DNA of 14,510 nucleotides from CAYYFV01 sp965660075 (GTDB taxonomy: Bacteria; Patescibacteriota; Gracilibacteria; UBA1369; GCA-2718715): positions 1 to 14,510 of the forward strand of contig CBFHYO010000043.1 of assembly GCA_965660075.1 (NCBI GenBank), written 5' to 3'. The position numbers and the translations under genes are program-made. The notes beneath the pieces were generated by a model. It was given only the letters and a program-made list of their open reading frames with translations, had not been told where the DNA came from and did not search any database. Of this stretch, positions 1 through 7,434 are shown in pieces. How positions within the stretch are numbered: the stretch's first letter is position 1; every line of letters starts with the position of its first letter.

Positions 1-1239
1 ATTAACTCCAAAAAAATCAGATAAATAGATGGCAGAAATAACATTAGATGCCAAAAACACCAATGCAATTAACACAGGTCTAAGAGTATCTAAAAAAGCA
101 TAATAAACTCGAGCAAACAAATGATTAATTGATTCAAATACAATGCTAAAACTCAAAACCATTAACACCGACGAAGTAATCAACAAATCATTAGTATCAA
201 AAGCACCTCTTAAAAATAAAACTTCGACCAAATCTGAAGCAACCAAAAACAACCCCAAACTTGCTGGCCACACAAAAAACAAAATTTTTAAAAAAGTATT
301 TTCAACCAAACTATTTAACTGCTTTGAATCAGAATCTACTTTATGATCAATCAAAAAAGGAAATACAGCCTGACTAATAGCAATACCAAAAAGACTCACA
401 GCAAAACTTTGAATGTTTTTAGCATAATTAAATGCAGACAAACTCCCCTCGCTCAATCCATAAGCAACAAAATTAAAAACCATTAAAGAAATTTGAACTG
501 TTAAAATGGTACAAACTTTATAAACAGATAATTTAACAGACTCCCAAATGTTTTTATGCCAAAATTGAAATCTTAATTTAACCCTAAGCGTGCTAAAATC
601 CCACACACGTACCAAAAGCATCATCAACAAGCCAATAATCACACCGTAAATTGCAGATACAATTCCAAGGCTATCAGCAAACAAAAGTAGCCCACCAATC
701 AACCCTAAATTATACAACACAGGCCCAAGTGAATAAGAAAAATAGTGTTTATTAGACATTAAAAAACTCGACAAAGTATTAGCTAAACAAAAAATAATCG
801 GCGACCACAACAACAACCTAGCTAACTCAACAGATAAATTAAGAGTAGCAACATCTGCTTGAGATAAAATCAAACCCATTATCTGAGGCATAAAAATATA
901 AGACAAGACAGCTAAAAACCCTGTAGTCAGAGTGTTAAAAAACAAAAAAGCCGATAAGTAATCCAAATAGTTTTGCTCACCTGTTTTACGAATTTTGGCA
1001 AGCATTGGCATAAAAACCCCACCCAAAATACCAGCGGCAGTAATTGTATAAATTGCATCAGGAATCATAAACGCACTGTAATAAGCATCAGTAACACTCT
1101 GAGCACCAAAGTAATATGCAATTAATAAGTCACGCATAAAACCCATTACATAACTCATCAATGCAAAGAAAACCAATAAAAAAGAGGCTTTTTTATGACC
1201 AATAGATTTAAATTGTGATTCAAAAAACCTCCTAAACAT
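1..1239 (-). CDS. murJ: Lipid II flippase MurJ (MviN family), 3' end beyond the window
   Basis: Reading the minus strand from the ATG at 1239 gives 413 open codons that run off the left edge, so the C-terminus is missing (the family is usually about 500 residues or more). MurJ moves the peptidoglycan precursor lipid II across the cytoplasmic membrane. Seen: a basic start (MFRR), then many hydrophobic helices. The family's N-terminal signature is present, with GFMRDLLIAYYFGA at residues 33-46, TDAYYSAFMIP at 50-60 and GILGGVFMP at 70-78. The late signature RGAFDTNDL is at 344-352. The start overlaps the topA stop as TAATG (one shared base), so translation is probably coupled. Because no stop lies inside the window, this gene is easily missed by ORF callers. 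Codons favour T and G in third position. Confidence 0.93.
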   Translation of the reverse strand, partial: MFRRFFESQFKSIGHKKASFLLVFFALMSYVMGFMRDLLIAYYFGAQSVTDAYYSAFMIPDAIYTITAAGILGGVFMPMLAKIRKTGEQNYLDYLSAFLFFNTLTTGFLAVLSYIFMPQIMGLILSQADVATLNLSVELARLLLWSPIIFCLANTLSSFLMSNKHYFSYSLGPVLYNLGLIGGLLLFADSLGIVSAIYGVIIGLLMMLLVRVWDFSTLRVKLRFQFWHKNIWESVKLSVYKVCTILTVQISLMVFNFVAYGLSEGSLSAFNYAKNIQSFAVSLFGIAISQAVFPFLIDHKVDSDSKQLNSLVENTFLKILFFVWPASLGLFLVASDLVEVLFLRGAFDTNDLLITSSVLMVLSFSIVFESINHLFARVYYAFLDTLRPVLIALVFLASNVISAIYLSDFFGVN

Positions 1240-3722
1240 TATTTTTTCTTATCGTCTATAAGCTTCTGAGCTTCTTCCAAAGTAATTTTATTTGGATCCA
1301 AATCTTTTGGTAAAGAAGCATTAATTTTACCTTGATTAACATAAGGACCATATCTACCGGTCATTACTTTAATTGTAGATCCTTCGAATTCACGAATAAC
1401 CGATTTAGAAGCACCTCGAGCAGCCTTCCCAGCAGCTAAAGCTTCTAGAACTTTTTCCTCAACTGGATTCAAAACCAAATCTACATCTACAGATGCGGTC
1501 TTGCTAGCAGATTTTAAATATGGGCCAAAACGTCCAATATCAGCAGTCACATCTTCACCCTCAGCAGTTTTCGCAACAACTTTTGGTAAACTTAAAATTT
1601 TAAGTGCCAATTCTAAATCAACAGATTCAGGATCTACACCCTTTGGAATAGACTTCATTTTTGGTTTGAATTTTTTATCTTCTTCGGATTTTTCACCTAA
1701 TTGAACATACGGACCAAATCTACCTACTTTCGCAAAGACTGGCATTTTTGATTCTGGATCATCACCCAGCGAACCCTCTGCTTGCATTTTTTCAGAAGTT
1801 TCCAAAAGCTCTAATGCAGATTCTAAAGTTAAAGAATCTGGTTCAGTTCCGTCTGGAATCGACACTTTCTTTTCACCAGACTCCAAAAAAGGTCCATATC
1901 TACCTATTCTTATATTAACTTGAGTTCCATCCCCTAGTGGCAACGTGCAAGACTCACGAGGATCAATATCAAGCTTAGTAATTTCAGTTAGTCCCATATA
2001 GTCACTATGTCCAAAATAAAAGTCTTTTAAATAAGCAACAAACTCAGATTCACCACGAGAAATTGCATCTAAGTCTTCCTCCATTTTTGCAGTAAAACTA
2101 TAGTCAACCAAAAACTTAAAGTTTTGCTCCATCAAACGCACAACACCAAAAGCCATAAAAGTAGGAACTAACGCTTTTCCTGATTTAAAAACATATTTCC
2201 TACGAATAATTGTATCTATAATAGAGGCATAAGTCGATGGCCGACCAATACCAAGAGATTCCAATTCTTTAACAAGCGTCGCTTCGTTAAACCGTGCGGG
2301 TGGCTTAGTGCTATGGTTTTTGGAATTTAATTCTTTTAATGCAACAGCTGCACCAACCTTCATTTCTGGCAGTGCTTGCGAGTCTTCTTTAGCACCTGAT
2401 TCAACGTATAACTTTCTAAAACCTAAGAAAGTAGTCACACGGCCATTTGCTCTAAATAAAGCCGATTCACTTTCTACTTCTACAGAAGTTTGCAGATATT
2501 CAAAATCTTTCATCTGACTTGCAACAGTTCTATTAAAAATCAACGTGTATAATTTTAATTGCTCAGCAGTTAATTTTGAAGATAATTGAGAAGGAGTTCT
2601 AAATTTTTCTCCCGCTGGACGAATTGCCTCATGAGCTTCTTGAGCATTTTTAACTTTGGATTTAAAAACTCTAGACTTAGAAGGTAAGTATTCAGCACCA
2701 AACTCATTAGTTACTAAATCTCTACAAGCTTTAATCGCTTGAGAACTTAAAGATATAGAATCCGTTCTCATATAAGTAATGAAACCATTTTCATAAAGTT
2801 TTTGCGCCACCATCATAGTTTGTTTGGATCCAAATCCTAATTTATGATTGGCGTCTTGCTGCAAAGTCGAAGTTGTAAAAGGGGGTTTTGGTTGAGTCTT
2901 CATTGGTTTTGTCTCTACAGAGGAAATTTTAAAAGACTCATTTTTAATAACACTCATAACATCTTCAATATTGTCTTTTCCAAGGACTAAAACACCCTTT
3001 TTAGCCTCACCAGTGTTGCTATCAAAATCTTTAGATATAGCTATTTTTTTACCGTTATATTGCTTTAATTCAGCGTTAAACAACTCACTAGAATGATCAA
3101 AATCACCATTTATACTCATATACTCAGCATTTCTAAAAGCTATGCGAGCTCGCTCACGCTCAACAATAATTCGTGTCGCAACACTTTGCACACGACCAGC
3201 AGACAATTTAGGAGCAATTTTTCTCCATAACAATGGAGACAACTCATAACCATATAATCTATCCAAAACACGCCGAGTTTCTTGAGCATGTACCATTGGC
3301 ATATCGACTGTTCTTGGATTTGCTAGTGCTTTTTTAATGGCAGACTCAGTAATTTCATGAAAGGCCAGTCTCTTAACAGGTACCTTTGGTTTTAAAACTT
3401 CTAGCAAGTGCCAAGATATACTTTCTCCTTCCCGGTCCTCATCTGTTGCCAGAAACAATTCATCAGCTTTAGCAAGCAAATCTTTCAATTTTTTCACTTG
3501 TTTTTTCTTGTCCTTATTCACTACATACAAAGGCTCAAAATCTTTTTCAACATTCACACCTAACCTTGCCCATTTTTCAGTTTTATATTTAGCAGGAATC
3601 TCAGCGGCACTCGCAGGTAAATCACGAATATGACCAATAGAAGACTCTACAATGAACTCCTTTCCAAGTATTTTTGAGATAGTTTTAGCTTTTGCTGGGG
3701 ACTCGACTATTACAAGTTTCAC
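1239..3722 (-). CDS. topA: DNA topoisomerase I (type IA)
   Basis: An 827-aa type IA topoisomerase that relaxes negative supercoils through a covalent 5'-phosphotyrosine intermediate. The Toprim domain starts at residue 1 (VIVESPAKAKTI, acidic residue E7), and its DxDxE motif is D94, D96, E98 in TDEDREGE. The catalytic tyrosine is Y317 in GFITYMRTDS. SAGRVQS (174-180) and GIGRPSTYA (491-499) are further family blocks. From about residue 600 there are four C-terminal repeats headed by GRYGPF (607), GRFGPY (667), GRFGPY (730) and GRYGPY (789), matching the Topo_C repeat type. No four-cysteine zinc ribbon is present, unlike E. coli TopA. The start is GTG at 3722, with no Shine-Dalgarno; the A/T stretch just upstream could allow a very short leader. 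murJ follows with a one-base overlap. Confidence 0.97.
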   Translation of the reverse strand: MKLVIVESPAKAKTISKILGKEFIVESSIGHIRDLPASAAEIPAKYKTEKWARLGVNVEKDFEPLYVVNKDKKKQVKKLKDLLAKADELFLATDEDREGESISWHLLEVLKPKVPVKRLAFHEITESAIKKALANPRTVDMPMVHAQETRRVLDRLYGYELSPLLWRKIAPKLSAGRVQSVATRIIVERERARIAFRNAEYMSINGDFDHSSELFNAELKQYNGKKIAISKDFDSNTGEAKKGVLVLGKDNIEDVMSVIKNESFKISSVETKPMKTQPKPPFTTSTLQQDANHKLGFGSKQTMMVAQKLYENGFITYMRTDSISLSSQAIKACRDLVTNEFGAEYLPSKSRVFKSKVKNAQEAHEAIRPAGEKFRTPSQLSSKLTAEQLKLYTLIFNRTVASQMKDFEYLQTSVEVESESALFRANGRVTTFLGFRKLYVESGAKEDSQALPEMKVGAAVALKELNSKNHSTKPPARFNEATLVKELESLGIGRPSTYASIIDTIIRRKYVFKSGKALVPTFMAFGVVRLMEQNFKFLVDYSFTAKMEEDLDAISRGESEFVAYLKDFYFGHSDYMGLTEITKLDIDPRESCTLPLGDGTQVNIRIGRYGPFLESGEKKVSIPDGTEPDSLTLESALELLETSEKMQAEGSLGDDPESKMPVFAKVGRFGPYVQLGEKSEEDKKFKPKMKSIPKGVDPESVDLELALKILSLPKVVAKTAEGEDVTADIGRFGPYLKSASKTASVDVDLVLNPVEEKVLEALAAGKAARGASKSVIREFEGSTIKVMTGRYGPYVNQGKINASLPKDLDPNKITLEEAQKLIDDKKK

Positions 3723-3805
3723 AATATATAATTAAATTTACTATTTATTAAAGTACAAAAACCTAAAGTTAAAGTAAAATTGTTTTAAATTCCTACTTGT
3801 CAAAC
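3723..3805 (-). promoter_or_regulatory. Possible topA promoter region
   Basis: The 83-bp gap between the LOG-family gene and topA is the likely place for a topA promoter if topA is not simply in the same operon. On the minus strand a perfect TTGACA lies at 3798-3803, just past the LOG stop, but the hexamers 16-18 bp further on match TATAAT poorly (AATTTT is the best). A second candidate nearer the gene, TTGTAC, is followed after 18 bp by TAATTA, which would give an almost leaderless GTG start. Neither is convincing, and no terminator-like hairpin was seen here. Confidence 0.3.
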
Positions 3806-4390
3806 TTAAGAATTGAACTCTTGATAGCTGTCATCAATCCATTCTAAAATTTCTTCAACGCTATCTACTTTGTGTATATAATCTAAATCAGACATATCTG
3901 CAAGTCCAGGCTCCATAATATTTTCTCGTGCCCAGCCCAATAATTTATCCCACATCTCTCCATAAATCAGCACCGGAATGTTTTGAACATGATTTACTTG
4001 TAGTAATTGCCACACAAAAGCAAACTCAAGCAAAGTACCAAGACCACCTGGAGCAACCACTACAAAGTTTGAAATTCTTATAAACTCATCGAGCCGCTTA
4101 GAAAACTGCTCAAAATGTTCGACAACATCTAAATTCGGATTTTCTGGTTCACGAAATGGCAACTGGATTCTCACACCAATAGATTGAGACTCATTGTCAG
4201 CTCCAGGACTTCCATCTACGTGACCTTTATTCGCAGCCTCCATAATACCAGGGCCACCACCTGTAACCACATCCATATGACGCTTACCCAGCTCGAAACC
4301 TAGTTTATACATATCTTTGTAAGCTTTTGTTTCTGGTTTTAAACGACTAGAACCAAATACAATTACTCTAAATTTATCTTTATCAATCAT
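3806..4390 (-). CDS. LOG-family nucleoside monophosphate phosphoribohydrolase
   Basis: A 194-aa protein of the LOG (Lonely Guy, TIGR00730-like) family, often mislabelled lysine decarboxylase. Characterised members split the N-glycosidic bond of a nucleoside 5'-monophosphate, releasing the free base and ribose 5-phosphate. Seen: a Rossmann start (FRVIVFGSSR, 7-16), the GGGPGIMEAANKG block (44-56) and the diagnostic PGGxGTxxE motif as PGGLGTLLE (114-122). Length fits the family. The ATG at 4390 overlaps the TGA of rpiA as ATGA, so the two are probably co-translated. RpiA acts on ribose 5-phosphate, which makes LOG and RpiA a coherent salvage pair. The preferred nucleotide cannot be told from sequence; cytokinin-type activity is only the name-giving case. 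No zinc or membrane features are seen. Confidence 0.88.
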   Translation of the reverse strand: MIDKDKFRVIVFGSSRLKPETKAYKDMYKLGFELGKRHMDVVTGGGPGIMEAANKGHVDGSPGADNESQSIGVRIQLPFREPENPNLDVVEHFEQFSKRLDEFIRISNFVVVAPGGLGTLLEFAFVWQLLQVNHVQNIPVLIYGEMWDKLLGWARENIMEPGLADMSDLDYIHKVDSVEEILEWIDDSYQEFNS

Positions 4391-5049
4391 CTTTTAAAAT
4401 TAATTTTCTCTATTTTTTTATCATTTTCATACGCAATCCACACACTACCATAGCGATTCAAACTTACCCCACTAGCTAAAATACAACTGTGTTCCATATC
4501 AAAATCTACAAAGTTCTGCATTGATTCAACATCTTCAACAAGCACATCTAAAACAAGATTACCAGACTCCGATAATTCCTCCCGAACAAAAAAAGTAAAT
4601 CCTGCTAGCACATTAAAAGCTTCCGCAATCATATCTTCACTTACCTCCAAAAAAACTTTAGGCAAACGAGCAAAAGAAAGTTTCGAACTATCTACTAACA
4701 AAACACTTCGCTTGGCGAACTTAACCAGGTAGTTTTCATTATAAATAAACCCTCCGTTACCTTTCGAAACCAAACCAGAATTTACATCTACAAAATCCGC
4801 ACCGTCAAAAAACAAATCAACTTCAGATACATTCGGTATATCAAGCACAGTTACACCAATTACAGATGCTTTTTGATTTAATTCTGAACTTGCCGAAACA
4901 AATTTAATATGAAAATCATTCTCCCTTACATACTCAATTAACTTCTCAACAAATATATCAATGGTGCTACCAGCACCAACGCCAATTATCATGCCATCAT
5001 CAACTAGACTTAAAGCATCATTAGCGAGCATTGTTTTCTCAATATTCAT
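4387..5049 (-). CDS. rpiA: Ribose-5-phosphate isomerase A
   Basis: A 220-aa protein of standard RpiA length (E. coli 219 aa), interconverting ribose 5-phosphate and ribulose 5-phosphate in the cytoplasm. Seen: the phosphate-binding GVGAGST (23-29), the DGAD motif (82-85) with D82 and D85, then K96 and E105. These sit in the same spacing as E. coli D81, D84, K94 and the base E103, so catalysis looks intact. The normally glycine-only stretch after the lysine reads KGNGG, and overall similarity is low, so this is a divergent copy. ESGNLVLDV (161-169) matches the C-terminal family block. It is first in an apparent two-gene unit with the LOG gene (4-nt overlap). An extended -10 sits about 25 bp upstream. 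Confidence 0.85.
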   Translation of the reverse strand: MNIEKTMLANDALSLVDDGMIIGVGAGSTIDIFVEKLIEYVRENDFHIKFVSASSELNQKASVIGVTVLDIPNVSEVDLFFDGADFVDVNSGLVSKGNGGFIYNENYLVKFAKRSVLLVDSSKLSFARLPKVFLEVSEDMIAEAFNVLAGFTFFVREELSESGNLVLDVLVEDVESMQNFVDFDMEHSCILASGVSLNRYGSVWIAYENDKKIEKINFKR

Positions 5050-5074
5050 ACAAAAATCTTAAACTACACACTGC

Positions 5075-5083
5075 ATTGTAGCA
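5075..5083 (-). promoter_or_regulatory. Extended -10 promoter element for rpiA-LOG
   Basis: On the minus strand the sequence reads TGC TACAAT, that is, a TGn extension in front of a 5/6 match to TATAAT. No good -35 sits 16-18 bp upstream, which is normal for extended -10 promoters. Initiation near 5068 would leave a leader of roughly 18 nt before the rpiA ATG, with no Shine-Dalgarno. It lies downstream of the tRNA terminator, so rpiA needs its own start site. Confidence 0.5.
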
Positions 5084-5113
5084 CAATCAAAAGAATAATT
5101 AAGAGATACAACG

Positions 5114-5134
5114 AAAAAAACACACATTAGTGTG
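5114..5134 (-). terminator. Rho-independent terminator of tRNA-Asp
   Basis: Read on the minus strand, a CACAC / GTGTG stem with a TAAT loop is followed at once by seven T residues. It begins about 10 nt after the CCA end of the tRNA, an ordinary position for a single-tRNA transcript. The stem is short, but base pairing is perfect. Confidence 0.75.
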
Positions 5135-5143
5135 AATTTAGAG

Positions 5144-5220
5144 TGGCGGGATCGACGGGATTTGAACCCGCGACCTCCTGCGTGACAGGCAGGCGTTCTA
5201 ACCAACTGAACTACGACCCC
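5144..5220 (-). tRNA. tRNA-Asp (anticodon GTC), CCA encoded
   Basis: The minus strand folds as a complete tRNA. The acceptor stem is GGGGTCG with CGATCCC (one G-U pair). The D arm is GTTC/GAAC. The anticodon stem CCTGC/GCAGG encloses the loop CTGTCAC, whose central triplet is GTC. The T stem GCGGG/CCCGT has loop TTCAAAT. The discriminator is G, and CCA is encoded in the DNA (5144-5146). The gene has its own promoter upstream and a terminator directly downstream, so it is a single-gene transcript placed between divergent units. Confidence 0.97.
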
Positions 5221-5237
5221 AATCTGTAAGTGTAATC

Positions 5238-5266
5238 ACTATTATTTATATTCAGAAAAAAGTCAA
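5238..5266 (-). promoter_or_regulatory. Promoter of tRNA-Asp
   Basis: On the minus strand a TTGACT -35 (5261-5266, 5/6 match) is separated by 17 bp from AATAGT (5238-5243, 4/6 match). Initiation near 5231 would leave a leader of about 11 nt before the mature tRNA at 5220. Confidence 0.6.
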
Positions 5267-5274
5267 ACATTTTT

Positions 5275-5302
5275 TTGAAATTCAAATAAAATTACATATA
5301 AT
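5275..5302 (+). promoter_or_regulatory. Sigma-70-type promoter of the glycosyltransferase gene
   Basis: TTGAAA (5275-5280) is followed after 16 bp by a perfect TATAAT (5297-5302). Initiation near 5309 gives a leader of about 16 nt, A-rich and without a Shine-Dalgarno, before the ATG at 5325. Its -35 lies only 8 bp from the -35 of the divergent tRNA promoter. Confidence 0.7.
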
Positions 5303-5324
5303 CAAGTAAAATTAAAACAAAAAC

Positions 5325-6383
5325 ATGAGAATTGGAATCGACTGCAGAATGATAGGGTCACGCTTTACTGGCATTGGACACTATATAGAAAATCTTATTC
5401 ATGAATTATCAATTATAGACAATCAAAGCGAGTACGTACTTTTTATGAACAAACCAGAATTTGATGAATTCGAACTTCCGAATAAAAGATTTAGAAAAGT
5501 CCTTGCAAACGCACCAATATATTCAGCAAAAGAACAACTAAATTTTACATGGACCTTGTACAAAGAAAATTTAAACCTTGTGCATTTCCCGCATTTCAAC
5601 GCCCCAATCCTATATTTACGAAAAAACATTGTCACAATTCACGATGTAACACTAGATAGCCACGCCAAAAACAAACTCAAAAAAATTGCTTATAAGTTAA
5701 GCTTCTTTGTTAACTGCACTAAAGCAAAAAAAATCGTGTGCGTGTCTGAATTTTCAAAAAAAGAACTAAATAAAAAAGTTATAGCAACTAAGAAAAAATC
5801 AGAAGTGATTTACGAAGGTTGCACCTTTAAACAATCTCTCAAACCAAAAGACAAAAAGCAAAACTACATATTCTACGCAGGAAACTGGAAAGCACACAAA
5901 AATATAGAGGGATTAATTACAGCGTTCGAAATTTTAAAATCTCAATATAATTACAAAGGAAATTTAGTTTTAACAGGTTCCGTAGCAAAAGATCATCCAA
6001 AACCACAAAAAATGATAGATAACTCCAAATACCGACAAAATATTAAAATCCTAGGAAGAGTCTCACATTCCAAGCTGCAAGAATTATTCAGAAACGCAAG
6101 AGCCTATATTCAACCATCGTTTGTAGAAGGTTTTGGATTACCAGTACTCGAAGCATTTTATAATCAAACGCCAGTTGTTTGTTCAAACACTGGATCATTA
6201 CCAGAAGTTGGAGGAAAAGTGGCAACTTACTTTAACCCAAAAGACCCAGCAGAAATTGCATTCAAAATAGATAAAGTCCTACAGACAAAAAACGAAAACT
6301 TTGAAAAAATGCAAAAACAACTAGAGAAATTCAGCTTTAGAAATATGGCAAAAAAAACACTTAAACTTTATAAAAATGTTTAG
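5325..6383 (+). CDS. GT4-family glycosyltransferase
   Basis: A 352-aa GT-B fold glycosyltransferase, probably retaining and using a nucleotide-sugar donor. Seen: the N-terminal acceptor-side Rossmann block MRIGIDCRMI with the glycine-rich FTGIGHYIENL (14-24), then HDVTLDS (106-112) and SEFSKKEL (141-148). The C-terminal donor domain opens with FYAGNWKAHKN (183-193). The E-x7-E motif of the family is EGFGLPVLE (E268, E276), followed by PVVCSNTGSLPEVGG (283-297). There is no signal peptide or membrane segment, so it acts at the cytoplasmic face, perhaps on an envelope glycan. The acceptor and sugar cannot be deduced. It is first in its transcript, and its last 8 nt overlap the DciA-like gene. 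Codons are rich in A and C at the third position. Confidence 0.9.
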   Translation: MRIGIDCRMIGSRFTGIGHYIENLIHELSIIDNQSEYVLFMNKPEFDEFELPNKRFRKVLANAPIYSAKEQLNFTWTLYKENLNLVHFPHFNAPILYLRKNIVTIHDVTLDSHAKNKLKKIAYKLSFFVNCTKAKKIVCVSEFSKKELNKKVIATKKKSEVIYEGCTFKQSLKPKDKKQNYIFYAGNWKAHKNIEGLITAFEILKSQYNYKGNLVLTGSVAKDHPKPQKMIDNSKYRQNIKILGRVSHSKLQELFRNARAYIQPSFVEGFGLPVLEAFYNQTPVVCSNTGSLPEVGGKVATYFNPKDPAEIAFKIDKVLQTKNENFEKMQKQLEKFSFRNMAKKTLKLYKNV

Positions 6384-6657
6384 TGAACTAAAAAATGAAC
6401 TTCTAAAACATATTAAGAAAAGTGGCCTAGAAAAACCACTAAATGCATGCCATGTTTGCTTTCAAGCACGGGAAATACTTTCAGAAGAACTAAAGTCAAC
6501 ACAAGCCCACATTACTAAGTTTCAGCAAGGTAAAATTTTCATAAAGTGTCCAAGTAGCGTTGCCAAACACGAGTTTTTTTACAATAAACGAACAATTTTA
6601 AAGAAATTGAAACAAGATTTAACGGCTACCACAATAGAAGAAGTCGTGATTTACTAA
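6376..6657 (+). CDS. DciA/DUF721-like small protein
   Basis: A 93-aa protein with no membrane segment. The C-terminal half (about 50-93) has the pattern of DUF721/DciA proteins: a short strand with small residues (GKIFIKCPSSVAKHEF), a basic helix (NKRTILKKLKQDL) and a closing strand (IEEVVIY). In bacteria lacking DnaC or DnaI, DciA loads or recruits the replicative helicase DnaB. The N-terminal half is a basic helical stretch that I cannot assign. The ATG at 6376 lies inside the end of the glycosyltransferase gene (8-nt overlap), so it is likely translated by re-initiation. The family call rests on a short pattern and is moderate. If it is not DciA, it is an unassigned nucleic-acid-binding-like protein (many Lys). 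Confidence 0.55.
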   Translation: MFSELKNELLKHIKKSGLEKPLNACHVCFQAREILSEELKSTQAHITKFQQGKIFIKCPSSVAKHEFFYNKRTILKKLKQDLTATTIEEVVIY

Positions 6658-6662
6658 AAAGC

Positions 6663-6692
6663 TTGACATCCATACCCAAATTGATAGTATGG
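6663..6692 (+). promoter_or_regulatory. rpsP promoter with embedded inverted repeat
   Basis: A perfect TTGACA (6663-6668) is followed after 16 bp by TAGTAT (6685-6690, 4/6 match to TATAAT), giving a start near 6697 and a leader of about 27 nt. A perfect inverted repeat, CCATAC (6670-6675) and GTATGG (6687-6692), spans the spacer and covers the -10. It could be an operator, or a hairpin ending the upstream transcript, but no T-run follows it. Confidence 0.6.
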
Positions 6693-6723
6693 TTCTGCAT
6701 TTTATCAGCTAACCAAAGACAAA

Positions 6724-7026
6724 TTGCTAGTAATTAGACTTCAGAGAACAGGACGACGCAACCTCGCGGCTTACAGAGTGGTTGTAGCAGAGAAGTCCAA
6801 GGCTGTGTCCAAAAAATATGTAGAAGCAATCGGACACTACCTACCAACACAAGAGCCAAAAGTACTCGAAATCGATCAAGAAAGAGTTACTCATTGGATT
6901 TCTAAAGGTGCAAAACCTTCCGCAACAGTAGCTTCACTTTGCAAAAACCTTGGCATGAAAGATATGGATCAATATCTAAAATCTAAAAACAAAAATGCCA
7001 AAAAGAAAAAAGCTCAAGAAGAATAA
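6724..7026 (+). CDS. rpsP: 30S ribosomal protein S16
   Basis: A 100-aa S16, a structural protein of the small subunit that binds 16S rRNA. Seen: the family start VIRLQRTGRRN (3-13), AYRVVVAEKSKA (16-27), the EAIGHYLP block (34-41) and the RVTHWISKGAKPSATV helix region (54-69). The tail is lysine-rich (KNKNAKKKK). The start is TTG at 6724: the frame upstream has no ATG, GTG or TTG before the in-frame TAG at 6685, and the S16 N-terminus matches exactly here. There is no clear Shine-Dalgarno. khpA follows after 34 bp, a gene order common in bacteria (rpsP-ylqC). Confidence 0.96.
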   Translation: MLVIRLQRTGRRNLAAYRVVVAEKSKAVSKKYVEAIGHYLPTQEPKVLEIDQERVTHWISKGAKPSATVASLCKNLGMKDMDQYLKSKNKNAKKKKAQEE

Positions 7027-7060
7027 AATATTCTTTAGTAATTAATTAATTCTAAAAACA

Positions 7061-7363
7061 ATGAATACATTCAAAGATAGAGATTTCATCGAATTTGTAG
7101 TTAAAAGTATCGTAGATTCTCCAGAAGAAGTAGAAATCGACAGAGTTGTAGACGATCTTGGTATCCTAATCACCCTTAAAGTTGCTAAAGACGACATGGG
7201 TAAAATCATTGGTAAAAACGGACAAACAGCAAAAGCTATCCGAATTTTACTTAGATTAATTGGATCTAAAAACGAAGAAAGAGTAAATCTTAAAATTTTA
7301 GAACCAGAAGAAGGTGGATCAAACTTGCCTAATTCAGGTCTAGACGAAGATTTAGAAGTTTAA
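7061..7363 (+). CDS. khpA: KhpA-type KH-domain RNA-binding protein
   Basis: A 100-aa single type II KH-domain protein (YlqC/KhpA family). It binds RNA and, in Firmicutes, works with KhpB and affects cell size and division. Seen: FIEFVVKSIVDSPEEVEI (9-26), a beta strand region (GILITLKVA), then GKIIGKNG (47-54) with the GxxG loop G51-G54, followed by the helix QTAKAIRILLRLIGSK. The acidic, flexible C-terminal tail (about 81-100) lies outside the domain. It is co-oriented with rpsP 34 bp upstream and shares its transcript, which ends at a strong hairpin 39 bp downstream. No Shine-Dalgarno precedes the ATG. Confidence 0.9.
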   Translation: MNTFKDRDFIEFVVKSIVDSPEEVEIDRVVDDLGILITLKVAKDDMGKIIGKNGQTAKAIRILLRLIGSKNEERVNLKILEPEEGGSNLPNSGLDEDLEV

Positions 7364-7401
7364 TTAGTAACTTCAAATTGAATTTTAATTAAAATTCCAT
7401 T

Positions 7402-7434
7402 AAACTCATCTTGTAATATAGATGAGTTTTTTTT
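7402..7434 (+). terminator. Rho-independent terminator of rpsP-khpA
   Basis: A perfect 10-bp stem, AAACTCATCT (7402-7411) with AGATGAGTTT (7420-7429), an 8-nt loop, then five more T (7430-7434). The T-tract runs directly into the ATG of the next gene at 7435, which is unusual. Confidence 0.85.

Noticed and set aside
143..346. 67-aa plus-strand ORF at the left end
   Set aside because: It lies antisense to murJ, whose minus-strand frame is fully open over 413 codons with clear family motifs. The ORF's Lys/Asn/Thr-rich product looks like a composition artefact.
1222..1233. AGGAGG on the minus strand as a ribosome binding site
   Set aside because: It lies inside murJ, just after its ATG, encoding Arg-Arg. 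No in-frame start codon follows at suitable distance.
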